Counted from the stretch's first letter, positions 1 to 12,403 are shown. The stretch is DNA of 64,000 nt from Orientallactaga sibirica (GCA_036365145.1 JAEOAD010000699.1:10575001-10639000); one strand, 5' to 3'. The notes: a model not told the origin generated them from the sequence alone. Translations and numbers: made by a program.

Positions 1-505
1 GGTTTTAGTCATTGTATCATGAAAAGTTTGCACACCCAGAAAACTTATGCTTATGTTGAAAGCCCCCAGTGATGCTAATGTACATTTCTTTCCTGATGCA
101 TCATATCCTAGGGTTGAGAACAGATAATAACTGAGAAGAAGAGTCTATATATAAGTAGGAGAACAAGTCCTTCTTGGTAATCACTATTTCTCAAGAGTGC
201 TCTCTTGATTTGCACTCAAAAGATTCATCCTCAGGGGAGAAAATTTTGCTTTATCAGTAGTGAGAATGGTAGACCAGGACTCAGGGACACACTTTCTAAT
301 AAAAGGACTTGGTATGTGAAATGAACACTATTTGCATTGTAGATTTAATCTTTTGGATGCTCCCATAAAATAATGTTAGAGGTCCTCATGCATGTAGCTT
401 AAGAGGTCATGATTCATATAAACAACTCCATATTCTTGAGAATCTGGAATGATTCCTGTCTTTACAATTAAAATAGAAAATGTTTATGTCTATTTGTATG
501 TGTGG

Positions 506-509
<4 letters not shown>
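1..509. other. Unassigned sequence, no gene seen
   Basis: No open frame of note and no repeat family I recognise. It ends at a long GT dinucleotide run. Confidence 0.5.

Positions 510-557
<48 letters not shown>
510..557. repeat. (GT)n microsatellite
   Basis: About 24 uninterrupted GT units, forming the expanded 3' tail of the adjoining minus-strand B4-type SINE. Confidence 0.95.
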
Positions 558-559
<2 letters not shown>

Positions 560-796
560 GCCAGAGGACAACTTCAAGTGTCATCTTCAGGAATGTTGTC
601 CATCTTTTTTGAGGCAGGACTGAAGCTCACAGGCCAGTGGGCCCCAGGGATCCTCCTATCTCCACCTCTCTAGTGTTAAGATTATAGGCATGCACCACTA
701 TGCTTGCTATTTTTACCTGAGTACTGGGGATTGAACTCAGGTCCTCATGCTTGCAAAGCAAACGCTTTACTAACTGAGTTATCTCCTTAGCCTGGT
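558..796 (-). repeat. B4/RSINE-type SINE
   Basis: Read on the minus strand, a tRNA/ID-like head (TGAACTCAGGTCCTCATGCT on the plus strand) is followed by a B1-like body (TTATAGGCATGCACCAC on the plus strand). This is the usual order of the rodent ID-B1 fusion SINE. The GT run at 510-557 is its tail. Confidence 0.8.
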
Positions 797-1415
797 AAAT
801 AATTTTTATGTGGTATAATTAACAAAGCATTAGAGTATTCACTAAGAAATAGGAAACAAATCTGTACTTCTCCCACATGGTATCACATTGTCCTAAGAGA
901 GCAACTGACTTTGAGCTGACCAGGTTGGACATTTACTTTCTTGTTAGCTTCATAGATACTTCAGACTCTCATAAAATTTAACATTTACATTTCTGAAGCT
1001 GTTGCTACACATTGATTCATTGTATTTGCTTCTCTGTTAACTATCTTTCTGCTTTGATCCTATATCAGATGGGACCCAGGGACTGGTCTTTTATATTTGC
1101 CTTCCCTCTCTCTGTCGTCTGGAAGGCATTTTCTCAGGGTGTTTTCCTTTCCCTCTGCACACAGGTCGCTGGCTTGTCCTTGGTGCAATGGGGTGAGGGG
1201 CCTCCTTATCAGAGGAGAAGCTGCCAGGGCACAGCTGCACCGTCCTTGAGTCTCTTTGAAGTCTAAACAGAGAGCATTTCAGAGCTTATTTAACAAGTGG
1301 TTTCTGCTTTTGGTGCTATTTGTAAGCAGAGTTAACTCCTACCTATGCATTCTATGATATCACCTTCCTAGGACCTACTTAAATAGAGTTCCAAGTTGGA
1401 GAATTTTCCTTTTCA
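797..1415. other. Unassigned sequence
   Basis: Holds an 84-codon plus-strand frame (1012-1266) with no recognisable domain, probably chance. No repeat is recognised. Confidence 0.5.
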
Positions 1416-1750
1416 TCTTTGTGTGTATAATATGTGCATGCATGCATGTGCACAGGCACATAACGTGCCACAGTGTGCATGTGGAAGTCAAAGGATGACT
1501 TCAGATGTTGGGCCTCACCTTCCATCTTGCTTTGAGGTAGGGTCTCTCATTGTTCACTGATGTGTGCACCAGTCTAGCTGGCCCACACGCTTTCAGGAGA
1601 CCCTTGTTGGCCTCCCATCTTACCATGGGTGCATCGTGATTACAGATGCTTGTGCTATAGCATCTGGCTTTATGTGAGTTTGGGAGATCTGAATTCAGAT
1701 ACCCATGCTTGCTCAGAAAGTGTTTCATTCACTGAACCATCACCCAACCC
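1416..1750 (-). repeat. B4/RSINE-type SINE, diverged
   Basis: TG/CA-rich tail at the left (TGTGCATGCATGCATG), then GGAAGTCAAAGGATGACTTC and TGATTACAGATGCTTGTGC. It closes with a tRNA-like head ending near CACTGAACCATCACCCAACC. Same architecture as the copy at 558-796 but a different subfamily. Confidence 0.7.
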
Positions 1751-1904
1751 AGAGAACTTAGTTTTTAATGAGGGAGAGGAGTCACACAAAGTCTTAGCCT
1801 TCATGAATTCTGATCCCGTACTCACCCTATCAGTTATGCTTCTATAATGTCTTTCTATTCACTGATTCAGCCCAGCTTGCCCCAGTCAAATGTGAGAGCA
1901 TATG

Positions 1905-2024
1905 AGGTACGACATGGTGGTACACTCCTATAATTCTAGCTGTTGGGATGCTGAGGCAGGAGAATCATGAGTTTGAGGCCCGCTTGGTCTATATGTCAAG
2001 ACCCTGCCTCAAAAACAACAAATA
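1905..2024 (+). repeat. Old B1 SINE
   Basis: Carries the diverged 7SL-like signature GGCAGGAGAATCATGAGTTT and ends in CTCAAAAACAACAAA. No clear target duplication. Confidence 0.7.
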
Positions 2025-2783
2025 CCCAATGTGAGAACACACACATATCATAGCTCCTGCAATGCAGGCTGGTAGCCAAGCTTGAAGTTCAAACCTATAC
2101 TAGTCCAGCTGTTTCCTCCTGCATTATCTCTGTGGTAACAGGGACTGGAGAAAACAAAAAGGAAGTTGGTTTTCTGTGTCTGGAAATGGTGTTACCACTC
2201 CTTTTTGATTATCAGAGGCCCTGCTTCAGGCCAAAGCTTCATCAAGGCAGGGAGCAGTCTTATGAACTAGGACAAATTCACAGTTAGTGCCAGAAGGAGA
2301 CTCAGTATATCTGGTCAGACTTCTGGTAGGTTCCTAAATTGGCAAAGGAAGGAGACTTTCTTTGTTACGTGTGTTTTGATTGTAATCTGCTTTTCTGAGA
2401 ACAAGTTTCCAGCTCTGGGTTCTAAGGGTCAAGGACCCATCCACATGAGGCACAATGCTATCAGACAACCTCAGCACTCGGTCTCTGTCTGGAGTATTTC
2501 CAAACCAGTTACAGATTCATGCAACCTACAAAGAAAGTCAAAGGCTTATGATCAGTTAAAAAAAGAAAAAAAAAAAAACCCCAAAGAAGTACAAAATTAA
2601 AGTGGAGAAGGTACCTCCTTGTCTGAAAATAGAGATGTTATGAGGAAAAAAATGAAATTGCTTAATAGTTCCCTAAGTTAGTCCAACTGTTGTAATATAG
2701 AGGTGAAGCCTGCTCTCTGAGAAATGTTTATTGAATTCTTAGCTTTGGATTAAGGGAGTTTCCCCTTTCCTGTTTTTAAAAAA
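2025..2783. other. Unassigned sequence
   Basis: Includes short A-rich runs near 2560-2578. A 74-codon plus-strand frame here has no recognisable content. Confidence 0.4.
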
Positions 2784-2989
2784 ATGTATTTATTTATTTA
2801 TTAAAGACAGAAAGAGGGAAAGAGAGTGGGAGAGTGAGAATGGCTGTGCCAGGGGCTCTAGCCACTGCAAATGAACTCCATATGTGTGCCCCCTTGTGCA
2901 TCTGGCTTATGTGGGACCTGGAGAATTGAACTGGGGTCCTTAGGCTTCGCAGGCATACACCTTAACTGCTAAGCCAGCTCTCCAGCCCC
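2784..2989 (-). repeat. DIP-like tRNA-derived SINE, short form
   Basis: Minus-strand copy. (TTTA)n on the left is the reverse of the AAATAAAT tail, followed by a GA-rich tract and the body. The tRNA-like head at the right ends CTAAGCCAGCTCTCCAGCCC. The head keeps A-box- and B-box-like segments. Confidence 0.85.
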
Positions 2990-3164
2990 TCTTTCTTTTT
3001 AATATACTGGACTATGAACATGGAAAATGAAAAGTAATTAAGACATTTGCCAGCACAGTCATGTATTGCATAATGGTATTTTGGTCAAAAAATGGACCAT
3101 ACCATGATGGTGATCATATAAGATTATGTAACAGAAGATTATACCATTAAAAATTAAAAACATT

Positions 3165-3598
3165 AATGTGAGCCATGAAGCTCTGAGACTATAAGAGCCA
3201 AGCACAGGGAAAATACTTCACTATATGGCAAGTCAAGGACTATCTGAATAGGACTCCAATAACCCAGGAGATAACAACAAGAATAGACAAATAGAATTAT
3301 ATCAAATTTAAAGGCTTCTGCATGGCAAAAGGGACAGCTACTACCACAGTGAACAGACAGCCTTCAGAATGTGAGAAAATTCTTTACCAGATGCTCATCT
3401 GACAAGGGAATAGTACCCAGAATATAAAAAGAATTCAAAAAGTTAAACACTCAAGGAGCAAGTAACCCAACCAATAAACAAGTAAATAAATTGAATGTGA
3501 TGATTTTCAAAAGAAGTGAAAAGAGGCTTAAGTACATGAAAAAAAAATGCTCCATGTCCTCAGCCATCTGAGAAATGCAAATAAAAATTACATCCAGG
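3165..3598 (+). repeat. Old L1 ORF2 C-terminal fragment
   Basis: Plus-strand relic matching the end of L1 ORF2. Landmarks include GGCTTCTGCATGGCAAAAGG, the run encoding an INQ..NEK-like segment, and CTGAGAAATGCAAATAAAAA. No frame stays open, so it is dead. Confidence 0.75.
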
Positions 3599-3820
3599 GG
3601 CTGGGAATGTAGCCCAGTTGGTAGAGTGCTTGCCTAGCATGTACAAAACACTGGATTCAATCCCCGGAACTCTATAAACTAGGTTACCATGACATAGGAT
3701 CTCATGAAGTCTAGGCTGGCCTTGAAATTGCTATGTATAGCTAAGAGTGACTTTGAACTGAGCCTCATGCCTCATCTCTTGTAATTCTAGCACTTGGGAG
3801 ATAGAAGCATGTCAAACAAA
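3599..3820 (+). repeat. ID-type SINE head with B1-like relic
   Basis: GGGGCTGGGAATGTAGCCCA followed by GTAGAGTGCTTGCCTAGCAT is the ID/BC1-type tRNA-Ala-derived head. Diverged B1-like sequence follows, perhaps in inverted orientation. Confidence 0.65.
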
Positions 3821-3880
3821 CAAACAAAAACACAAGACAAGACAAAATGCAAAATTACACTGAGATTCTACCAGATAAAC

Positions 3881-3963
3881 CAGCCCAATACTTGGGAGGC
3901 TGGGGAAGGAGGGTTTCCATGGGCTTGAAGTTAGTCTGGGCTGCCTGGGCCAGCCTAGGCTAC
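3881..3963 (+). repeat. Old B1 fragment
   Basis: CAATACTTGGGAGGCTGGGG and GCCAGCCTAGGCTACAGAAC are recognisable B1 segments. Its 3' part was split by the L1 insertion that follows. Confidence 0.65.
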
Positions 3964-3983
3964 AGAACAATTCTCCCTTTGGA

Positions 3984-4579
3984 GGTCATGAGCCTTAGGG
4001 GTATAAAGCCTTCTCTTGTCTGGCTAAATGTATATTTTATTCCCTCCAAACTACCCTGAAAGCACTACACTTAATGTTCATATTCACATATTAATGTTAC
4101 TCTCACTTCTGGATAGAGAAGCTTCTCTTTTCAGATGGTGATGATCACTGGGATGACCCAAAAGGCAACATACTGCTGAGAAGAAGGGATGGAGGAGTGC
4201 CCAGCACTGAAACATCTCTATCACACCCTCCAGGACTCAGGATTCATTGCAGAAGAGGTGGCAGAAAGAATGTAACAGCTAAAGGAAGGGTACGACTCTT
4301 TACAATGCAACTGTCCAGACAGAAATTGGCCTTGATATCCATGACCTCGCAGTGCCTAGCAATACCTTCACAAGATCCTCATAATAGAAGAAAAAGATGA
4401 TGACATCAAATTAAAAGAGAAACTAATGGAGAGAGGGAGGGGATATTATGGAGAGTGGAGTTGTGAAGGGAAAAGGGGAGAGGAGGGAAATATCATGGTT
4501 TATTGTCTGTAAGAATAGAAGTTGTCAATTAAAAGAAAAAAAAAGTTTGATTTTGTTAAAATAAATTTTTTTTTTAAAA
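3984..4579 (+). mobile_element. 5'-truncated L1, 3' UTR only (type A), with TSD
   Basis: A short L1 3' end with a T/A-rich tail, flanked by AGAACAATTCTCCCTTTGGA (3964-3983) and AGAACAATTCTCCCTTGGA (4580-4598). That is a near-perfect target-site duplication. The same 3' UTR appears inverted at 23307-24474 and 60497-60830. No coding sequence is included; the 67-codon frame at 4197 lies in 3' UTR. Confidence 0.9.
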
Positions 4580-4647
4580 AGAACAATTCTCCCTTGGAAC
4601 ACAGGGGGCCAATATATTATTATTTCAATTTGTCTCTATTTTTATTA

Positions 4648-5145
4648 TTTGTGTGTATGTGTACAATATGTTGTATGCATGGGCGTGTGTGTGCCACGAC
4701 ATGCAAGTGGAGGTCAGAGAACAACCTTGAGGTATTCCACCTCCCCTTCTGCCTTGTTTTTTTAAAATTTTTTTAAATTATTTTATTTAGTTTTGGAGAG
4801 AGACACAGAGAGAGACAGACAGAGAGGGAGACAGATAGAGATGGGCACGCCAGCAGTCTCTCAGCTGCTGTGTACGAAATCCAGATGTGTGCGCCCCCTG
4901 GTGGTCAAGTGTGGCATTGCGCCTTTGTGTCACTTTGCATCTGGCTAAACGTGGGACCTGGAGATTGGAACCAGGTTCTTAGGCTTAGCAGACAGGCGCC
5001 TTAACCGCTAAGCCATCTCTCCAGCCCCCTTCTGCCTTCTTTTGAGACAAGGTGTCTCGCAGCTATTGCCAGCGAGCGTCCACATTCTCTTGGCTCTGCC
5101 TCCCATTGCCATAGATGTATAGGGATCATAGACGTGTATGCCACT
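4648..5145 (-). repeat. B4/RSINE-type SINE split by a DIP-like SINE
   Basis: The left part (4648-4755, GTGTGTGCCACGACATGCAA) and right part (5028-5145, AGACAAGGTGTCTCGCAGCT) form one minus-strand B4-type copy. It is interrupted by the SINE at 4756-5027. A short B1 relic follows at about 5150-5210. Confidence 0.7.
4756..5027 (-). repeat. DIP-like SINE, long form
   Basis: Flanked by an 11-bp TSD, CCTTCTGCCTT, at 4745-4755 and 5028-5038. The body has the extra segment GCATTGCGCC...GTGTCACTTTGCATCTGG, which short-form copies lack. The head at the right ends GCTAAGCCATCTCTCCAGCC. Confidence 0.92.
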
Positions 5146-5210
5146 TTGTCAGTCTCAGCTACATAGTAACTTCAAAGCCAACCTGGACTATGTAAGACCC
5201 TGTCTCAAAA

Positions 5211-6851
5211 ATACAAACAAGCAAACCAAAATTTCAACTTGTCAAGACATTTTTCTGTCTAGAGTACCATCATGTTCAAAAGCCCCTGAATAAATAATGT
5301 TCTTACAGGAGTGGTGGGTCGTCATTTGATTCCAGATTCCCCCATCTTTCCCATCAACCCTCCCCTCAAGGAGGAATGAGCAGCAGAAGTCATTTTCCAC
5401 TTAGCAGTGCTCACAGCCCCCTGACAATATGAGAGGCTCCCACCCCATAGCAGCTACAAAGTCAAAGCCCCCCATTCCCTAAAGTGAATCAGAGTGGGAA
5501 ACAAAGTTAGTGGACATGTGCCTAGCATGCCTGGGGACAGGGAGTGGCTGCAGTCAGTCCCCATTTCTGAGTCTAGATGTGAACCTAGACTTTTATCTCA
5601 AGCACCCTACAGACCCAGATCTTTCCAATCACTATGGTAGTACTCAGTTGGACTTGTTTGCCATCCCTGCAATAGTTGGTTCCACTTTGAAACACTGATC
5701 ACTTTAGATTCTTCTGTGCTAAGTATGGAGGGCATGAAACCATTGAAAATAGAGTAAAATGTCTCTTCTCTTGAAGATGCTGATAATGGCAATGGGAAAA
5801 TGGGAGGTGATCTACTGGACCCTGTAAGTAGAAGCATATGAGTGGGTTACAAGTCAAATGCAGGAAAAGAGGAATGGCGGTGTGAATTGTATGGGAAGAA
5901 GGGAGAGGAAAAGTTTTGCACATGCTTGAGAGAAGTAACCAGGGGGACTTGAGATAGGAAGGAAATGGCAAGTTGAGCAAAGACAGTGTCCAGGTGGAAT
6001 GAGAGTCTCTAGAAGTCATAAGCGTCAAGTTTGGGACAGTCCAAGTGCAGGAGAACACAGCAATGACCTGGACGCACAGTGTGGAGATCTGAGCATGCGG
6101 GGCTGCAGGTTGAGCAGGACGGAGAAATGCGCTGACCACCCAAGCGCACAGGAATACCGAGTGCTTGGTGAGTTTAACTTATTTAAGACACCATGGAGAA
6201 GGAACGACATCTCAAGTGAATCTGACCGTGAGGGGGAGGATTTATCTACTGTTGTTTTTATGCTTCTGGCTAGTGTGGCAGCCCTGGGGGGAATGTTAGA
6301 CAGAGAACCAGGATTTATACTGACAGAACAAATATGTGCATGTGTGGATGGGTGGATGGGCGGATGGGCAGTGGGGTTAGTCAGCAATGACTAAGACTGG
6401 GAAAATGTTTGTGCAGAGGAAACACAGGTATAAGGGAGATAGGCTAAGAGTGGAACTCACTGGTAGATGCTGTCTCAGCCTGCACAAAGCTACTTGGAGT
6501 CTAACCTCAGCACTTGCCCAAGTTACAGTTAGTTATGGAAGCGTAGTCATATCCCACACCATCTTTTTGTCAACCGTAAGCCCCACATACAATGGTGTCC
6601 TCTGTGTGGACAGTGTGGCTTCTCCTCAGAGGTGCTTCATGCATGGTTCTGCACTTACTGGTGAAGAACCATCTATGAGGTGTCTTCCCTCCGTGTCCTC
6701 CTGATCCCACAGAGGATATTATTTCAGGCCTTCAGTCAACACATGCGAAGTAGCTCCTGCTCTGTGTGGGGAGGACTTGGGGTCAGTCCACATGCCTCAA
6801 GGCCATCTGGGAACTTTAAGCCTCATGTAGAACCAGAAGACTTGTTAACAC

Positions 6852-6855
<4 letters not shown>
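5211..6855. other. Unassigned single-copy-like sequence
   Basis: No repeat family recognised. Two overlapping open frames lie on opposite strands: 5699-6139 minus (146 codons) and 5999-6394 plus (131 codons). Neither shows a domain, signal peptide or plausible splice context. A small GGATGGGTGGATG-type run sits at 6348-6371. Confidence 0.45.

Positions 6856-6884
<29 letters not shown>
6856..6884. repeat. (AC)n microsatellite
   Basis: About 14 AC units, uninterrupted. Confidence 0.95.
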
Positions 6885-6886
<2 letters not shown>

Positions 6887-7600
6887 CGCGCTTTGATTTC
6901 CTCTTGGAAGACAAGGAAAGCTTTATAAGGGAGGTGCATTAGCTGGGCCTTGGAGGAAGGTGGGGGCCAAAATATGGGGTAGGAATGGTTTATGCTCTCA
7001 GGAAGCAAGAATAGAGAGGAGTTTAGACAAAGCCTAAGCACATGCAGTTCAGTTCAGGCAAATACATTGTACTAAGTCCATTTTCTGACAGCTCAGAGTC
7101 AACTTCATCTTCTTGGCTCTGGTGAGGTGAAGGCCTCTCTCTATAGCAGAGCAGTGGGAAAGGAAAGGCCTGCTTGCAGAAGTTGGCAATAATGGTAGAT
7201 GGCCTCACTTTACAACAATTCCCTTACATGAAAACTAAGTGAAGTCCCACAGAACCTCATCAATCTCTTCCAAGGGCAGCACCCCCACAAGCTGATCATT
7301 GTCCACTGAGCTCCATCTCTTAAAGATCCACCACTGTTCCACACAGCTACTTGGGAGAACACGAACCTTTGGGATACAAACCACTCCAAACTGTGGCAGA
7401 AACCATGGGGCATTTCAAGTGGGAAAACTGGGTAATACTTTTGGACAGGTGACTTTTTAAATCCCTAGTAACAGAAACATAAAGACTGTGTACTTTACAA
7501 TCTCATTGAAAAGTTTCTACCATCAGTTCCCTTTGTTCTTTCTTCCTGATGAAAACTTGATATTGGTGGCAGGCAAATAAAGCCCCCACCAACGACATCT
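6885..7600. other. Unassigned sequence
   Basis: No repeat or gene recognised. Short open frames here look like chance. Confidence 0.45.
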
Positions 7601-7918
7601 GCACACTGACACCTGGAACCTGTGAATGGGTTAGCTTACATGATCGATGGATATTTGCCGATGTGATTAAGGCAACAGAACTCAAGATGGGAAGATTTTC
7701 CCGCATTACCCAATCCAGTCACATAGTTCTTAAAGTTGGGAAACCTTTCTGGCTGCAGAGAAGCAGAGAGGTAGCCATAGGGGATGCACTTGGTTTTGCG
7801 GGTGAAGGAGGAGGAGGCAGTGCCTGGGGAACCTGGGTGAAGCAGGAAAAGCAAAGCAATGAGTTATCTCCCGAAAATCCAGAAAGGATCACTGCCCTAC
7901 CAGAAACAGACTCCTGAC
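7601..7918 (+). repeat. Ancient MaLR (MLT1-like) LTR relic
   Basis: TTGCCGATGTGATTAAGGCA, AACTCAAGATGGGAAGATTT and the closing ACAGACTCCTGACC resemble the mid and 3' parts of MLT1-type LTRs, which are common in mammals. It is strongly diverged and the ends are not defined. The 84-codon frame across it is not a gene. Confidence 0.45.
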
Positions 7919-7928
7919 CTTCAAAACA

Positions 7929-8172
7929 TTTTTTTTGGTTGTTTTTTTTGAGAGAGAGACAGAGAGAGAGAGAGACAGAGAGAAAGAACTGGCATGCCAG
8001 GACCTCAGTCACAGCAACCAAACTACAGACACTTGCGCTGCCTAGTGGGCATGTGTAACCCTGCACCTGCCTCACCTTTGTGCATCTGGCTAACATGGGA
8101 TTTGGAAAGTAGAACATGGGTTCTTAGGCATCGCAGACAAGCACCTTAACAGCTAAGCCATATCTCCAGCCC
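7929..8172 (-). repeat. DIP-like SINE, intermediate form
   Basis: Poly-T and GA-rich tract at the left, tRNA-like head at the right ending CTAAGCCATATCTCCAGCCC. Flanks CCTTCAAAAC and CCTTTCAGAAC look like a weak TSD. The body has an extra CTGCACCTGCCTCACC segment absent from short copies. Confidence 0.85.
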
Positions 8173-9842
8173 TTTCAGAACTTTTAAGAATAATGTGTGG
8201 CATGTTATGGAGTCTGTGGTAAAGCAGTGGTAAAAAAATAAACCTTATACAGTCATCTAAAATACCTCTAAGAGTTGAGAAGTAGGCAGGGCTTCAGGGA
8301 CCCTTAGGGAGTACCTGATTCATGCCATTATTTTATTACTGAGGACATTCAAGTCCAGCTCGCAGCTTCCCCGATGGAGATGACTCCCAGGCTTGTCCCA
8401 CAGTGCCGCTCTTCCTGCCCTAGCGCCCTCCCTCCTTGTGTAGCTTACGGGAATGTTGGTGGCCACAGGGCATTTTCATCCACACCACACCCAGTCTGGG
8501 TCTGTGTTCAGCAGAAAGCAGCAATTAAGCAGTGGTACCATTAGTCAGGAAACGTCAGGGGTGGCATGTTAAAAATGTGGCCTGTGACAGATTCTCTATG
8601 GATGCCACCTCTGTCTATTGTTTCCTATGTCCTAAAAATAAGATAATACTTACAAAAGAAGAATGAAAGAAAAAGAGAGAGTGAGCCCCCATAGAGATTC
8701 TCATAAAGATCAAACAGAGACTAGGAACAGCATGGCCAAGGGCATATTAAATTTCAGGCCTGCAGCCTGGTATCCCTCAGATCCACAACCCAGGGGTCAC
8801 TTTCTCTTCCTGGTTGCTATATATAGGCATGACCATTAGACCAATCTTTTCTCCAGAGGCGAGCAGTGACAAATACCCACCCCTCTGGGGAATGCTCAAA
8901 AGAGGGGGCTGCTCTCATTTGCAGTTTTCCTTTTCATATTTGGTGCTACAGTCAGTTCTAATGTCAGGGATTTTTTTTAAAGGTTGTGATATGAAGTGTA
9001 TAAAAAATACTGCTTTCATAGCTTGCATAGCTGCATGGTTGGTTCCATGAGGGAAGGTGACTTCTATTTAGAGAAATGATGTAAGCTCTGGCCCTGAGCA
9101 TGCATTTACAAACACATGTTATGTCTAAGTTTCCAGCTCTCTGCTAACAAGAAGATCTGGTGTTTTGCTAAACCATACATTTACTTATGGCTGACAGAGA
9201 TAAAAGTATCTCATTTAGATAGCTGATGTTGACATTGGGTGCCTGAAGTATCTGACAACTGAATTCCTCTCACTCTCCTTGGCTAGCATGCTGCAGACCT
9301 CCCATGGTCATGACTTTCTCTTTCTTGACTCAGTTGCCTCCTTTCTACTGCTGACACCCATGTGCTGACTCTGTACCAGGTCTTCTCAAGTTTTATCATG
9401 GAAAGCTGGAAACCAGATCACATGTGCACAAATGCTGGCCAAACTCAGCTGACTTGGAAATACATTTGTTCTGGCATCTGAAAAACCAAGTTGATCCTAT
9501 ACTTTCTACTTTTGGCCAGTAAACATGGAAAAGTTAAAATTTGTTTGTTAATTGGGAAGAAAGATTATGAATATGTTATTTATTCAAAATACCAGTGAAC
9601 AGATTTTGAAGCACAGCATTTTAAAGCAAAAAATCTGCCAGAAAATCTTACAAAATAAAGGAAGCACTTCACACCATCTATAACGTTGTCTTCCCAAAAT
9701 TAAAGAATCAAAGCTTTTAATCCAATTATCCACGTACATGGGCTCCTGGAGACAGATGAACTCATCAGATGGCAACAGGGAGCTGCCATTCACAAAGTCC
9801 CAGCAACTCTGTAGGACAGTGACCTGCTTTCTTCAACACAAT
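8173..9842. other. Unassigned sequence
   Basis: About 1.7 kb with no recognised repeat or gene, and no long open frame. Confidence 0.45.
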
Positions 9843-10172
9843 TGGCCTTTTGTATGTGTGGCTCCGTATTCACAGGGTTTGTATTTGAGGACTCAACTCT
9901 CTGTAGGATGAAAGCATTTGAGGAAAAAAAAAAAAACCTGTATCTGTATTGAATGAGTACACATTTTTTCTTATCATCACTCCTTAACTAATATAGTATT
10001 ATGCTATTTACATAGCATTTACATTATATTGTCTATCATAAACAACCCAGAAATAATATAGTATAGAGGAGGATATTACAGGCTCTGGGCAATACTACTC
10101 CACTCCAGGTAAGAGACTTGAGTGTCTGTGGATTTGGGTATTTGTGAATCTCTTATGTGTATTGAGGGACAA
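9843..10172 (+). mobile_element. MER2-like (Tigger-related) DNA transposon relic
   Basis: Non-autonomous element. Its core ACTATTTACATAGCATTT-like segment reads CTATTTACATAGCATTTACA here. It starts with GTGGCTCCGTATTCACAGGG and ends with GATTTGGGTATTTGTGAATC, giving the usual order of MER2. No transposase remains. Related pieces occur at 44327-44838, 47872-47948 and 57643-57810. Confidence 0.75.
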
Positions 10173-10182
10173 GGAAGAGTAA

Positions 10183-10256
10183 CAGGGAGGGAAAGGGGAA
10201 GAGAAAAAAAGGGAGGGAGGCAGGGAGAGAGAAAGAAAGAGAGAGAGAATAGAGAA
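10183..10256. repeat. Purine-rich (GGGA/GA) low-complexity tract
   Basis: Nearly pure A/G on the plus strand. It creates complementary low-complexity frames on both strands that are not genes. Confidence 0.9.
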
Positions 10257-11958
10257 GTGTCTTATGGGTTAATAGCATATCTATCACTTTCAGTGTGTGG
10301 TTCTCACTGTAGAGATGATGAGAAAGTTGAACATTGACTGGATACTTGACCATGTTCAGTAATTACTGTTCACTTGTTGTGACAACAGTATTGTGTTTAT
10401 TCATTTTAAATCTAGCTTAAAAACATATAGAGGCATTATCATGCAATGAGATCCTAGACTTGCCTCAAATGGTAGATGAGAGATGGGAAGGGGTTAAATG
10501 ACAGATGTGAATTAATTATGGTGGCAACAGTAACTTGAATGCTTAAGGACTTAGCACATTATTCTGCCTACTTATGAATATGTCTGAAATTATGTGTGAT
10601 AAAACAAAATGTATTGCTTCGAGCAAACATAGAATTCAACTATGCTCTTAAGCGTTGCCTATTTAAAGGAACGTATCACAAGTAGCAAAAATGTCAGTTC
10701 CTGGACATCCTCAAGTCCTCTGTGCCCCTCAACAGAGACCTCCCATCTCCATTCTGTGCAGCTAGGCCCGCATGTTCACTAGACGTTCCTCAGCCCTCAG
10801 AGGGCCTGCCATCTCCATAGTTCTCAGACCCCTTTTAATTCCCTGGAGACCTCCCACTCATGAGTGCTGATGGAAAATGTAAAAGCAAATGTAAACATTC
10901 TTATTTGAAGCGATTTATTTCTCTTTGCTCGTTCCAAGTCTATCCCCAGAGGTTTTCTGCACAAAACATGGCTCTTTCTTTGAGGAATACCATCCCAGTT
11001 TTAAAATCAAGGCAGTAGGTTGCAACGCTGGCCACAGTACTGTGCAGTACTCTGCAGCTTCTCCCATCAGCAAGTGAAGTCTGTTAGCTGACTTCTTGAG
11101 TCTGGAGCCGCCTGTGACTTGCACCTGATAAACATAATGAGGGGACCAGTGTGTGTTGTGAATTGGGGCCTACAAGGCCTGAAGCATCTGAACCACCAAG
11201 CTGCCAAGGTGAGACCGCTATATCACCTGGTTCCCAGATGACTTAACAGCTGACCAGAGTCATGATGACCCAGCAGGACCAGCCAGCCCCCAACACACTA
11301 GGACACTCAGGGTTATGAGCTGTGTGAATAGGAGTCATGTTGAGACACTTGCCTGGGGATTTCTTTTAAACATGGAAACAGTTAACTATGATCGCCGGCC
11401 ATCACTCGTCATAATCACAGTATGCCTATGAGTACCACTTGGTCATTGTAGCAATGAGGGTATAAGACCTAGAAATCAGGTGGACATCTTGAATAGGAGA
11501 TCCCTAAAATAAGACATGATGCTGAGAAGAAATTAGCCAGGAAAAATGGAAAAAAAAAAAAAAAGATTTCCAAGAAGGAACTATTTCTGGAAGGCTGGGG
11601 CTCTAAAATAAATAAATGATGGATAAATGGATTAGTAGATAGATGAATGTATGCATGTATGTGTATATGTATGTTGAATTATAAGCATGACCACTTAGAC
11701 TCAAAGAATTGTAGGAAAAGACAGGCATGTTTAGCAGTTCAATGAAATGAAAATTTTGGCTTTCATTTGAATTACCTTTGGGTATTATGTCTTTGAGATT
11801 ATAAAGTTTAACTCTCTCTGGAGGGAAATAGGCTTACTTATGTGTTGCTTAAATACTGCAAATGTTGCAGTGCCATTCTTCTATCTACTATAAGAGAGTA
11901 GGTTCTTTAAAGGACCATGGATTACTTATTTTATTTATAAACCAGTTAACCACCTAGC
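10257..11958. other. Unassigned sequence
   Basis: No gene. Holds short A runs near 11550 and a weak GATG/TATG-type run at 11620-11675. Part of 10330-10640 may be an ancient repeat 3' end, but I cannot name the family. Confidence 0.4.
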
Positions 11959-12305
11959 TGTTGCAGTCAGATTCATGTTGCTGAGAGAAAACATCTGACA
12001 AAGAGCAGCTCATGCAAAGAAAGGTTTTATTTTGTCTTATAGACTCCAAAGGAAGTTCCATCATGGCAGGGAAAACAATGGCATGAACAGAAGGTCAACA
12101 TCACCTCCTGGCCAACATCAGGTGGACAACAGCAGCAGAAGAGTGTGCCAAACACTGACAAGGTTCCCTTGGCTGTAACACCCATAAGCCTGACCCCAAC
12201 AATATATCACCTCCAGAAGGTTTCAATTCCCAAATTGCCATCAGCTGGAGACCTAGCATTCAGAACACAAAAATTAATAAGGGACACCTGAGTCAAACCA
12301 CCACA
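11959..12305 (-). repeat. 3' LTR of the MaLR element
   Basis: Plus-strand text runs TGTTGCAGTCAGATTC to CAAACCACCACA. It is similar along its length to the LTRs at 13732-14077, 17009-17325 and 30145-30480. Confidence 0.9.
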
Positions 12306-12403
12306 TTTTGCCCCTGGATTCCATAAACTGGTAGCCATCCATGATGTAAAATGCAATGTATTCTGTCTAACTTTAAAAGTCCCCATAGCTTTTCTTTAAA
12401 TCT

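Noticed and set aside
5699..6139. 146-codon minus-strand frame with a 131-codon frame opposite
   Set aside because: Mutually overlapping on both strands, with no domain or start context. Likely chance.
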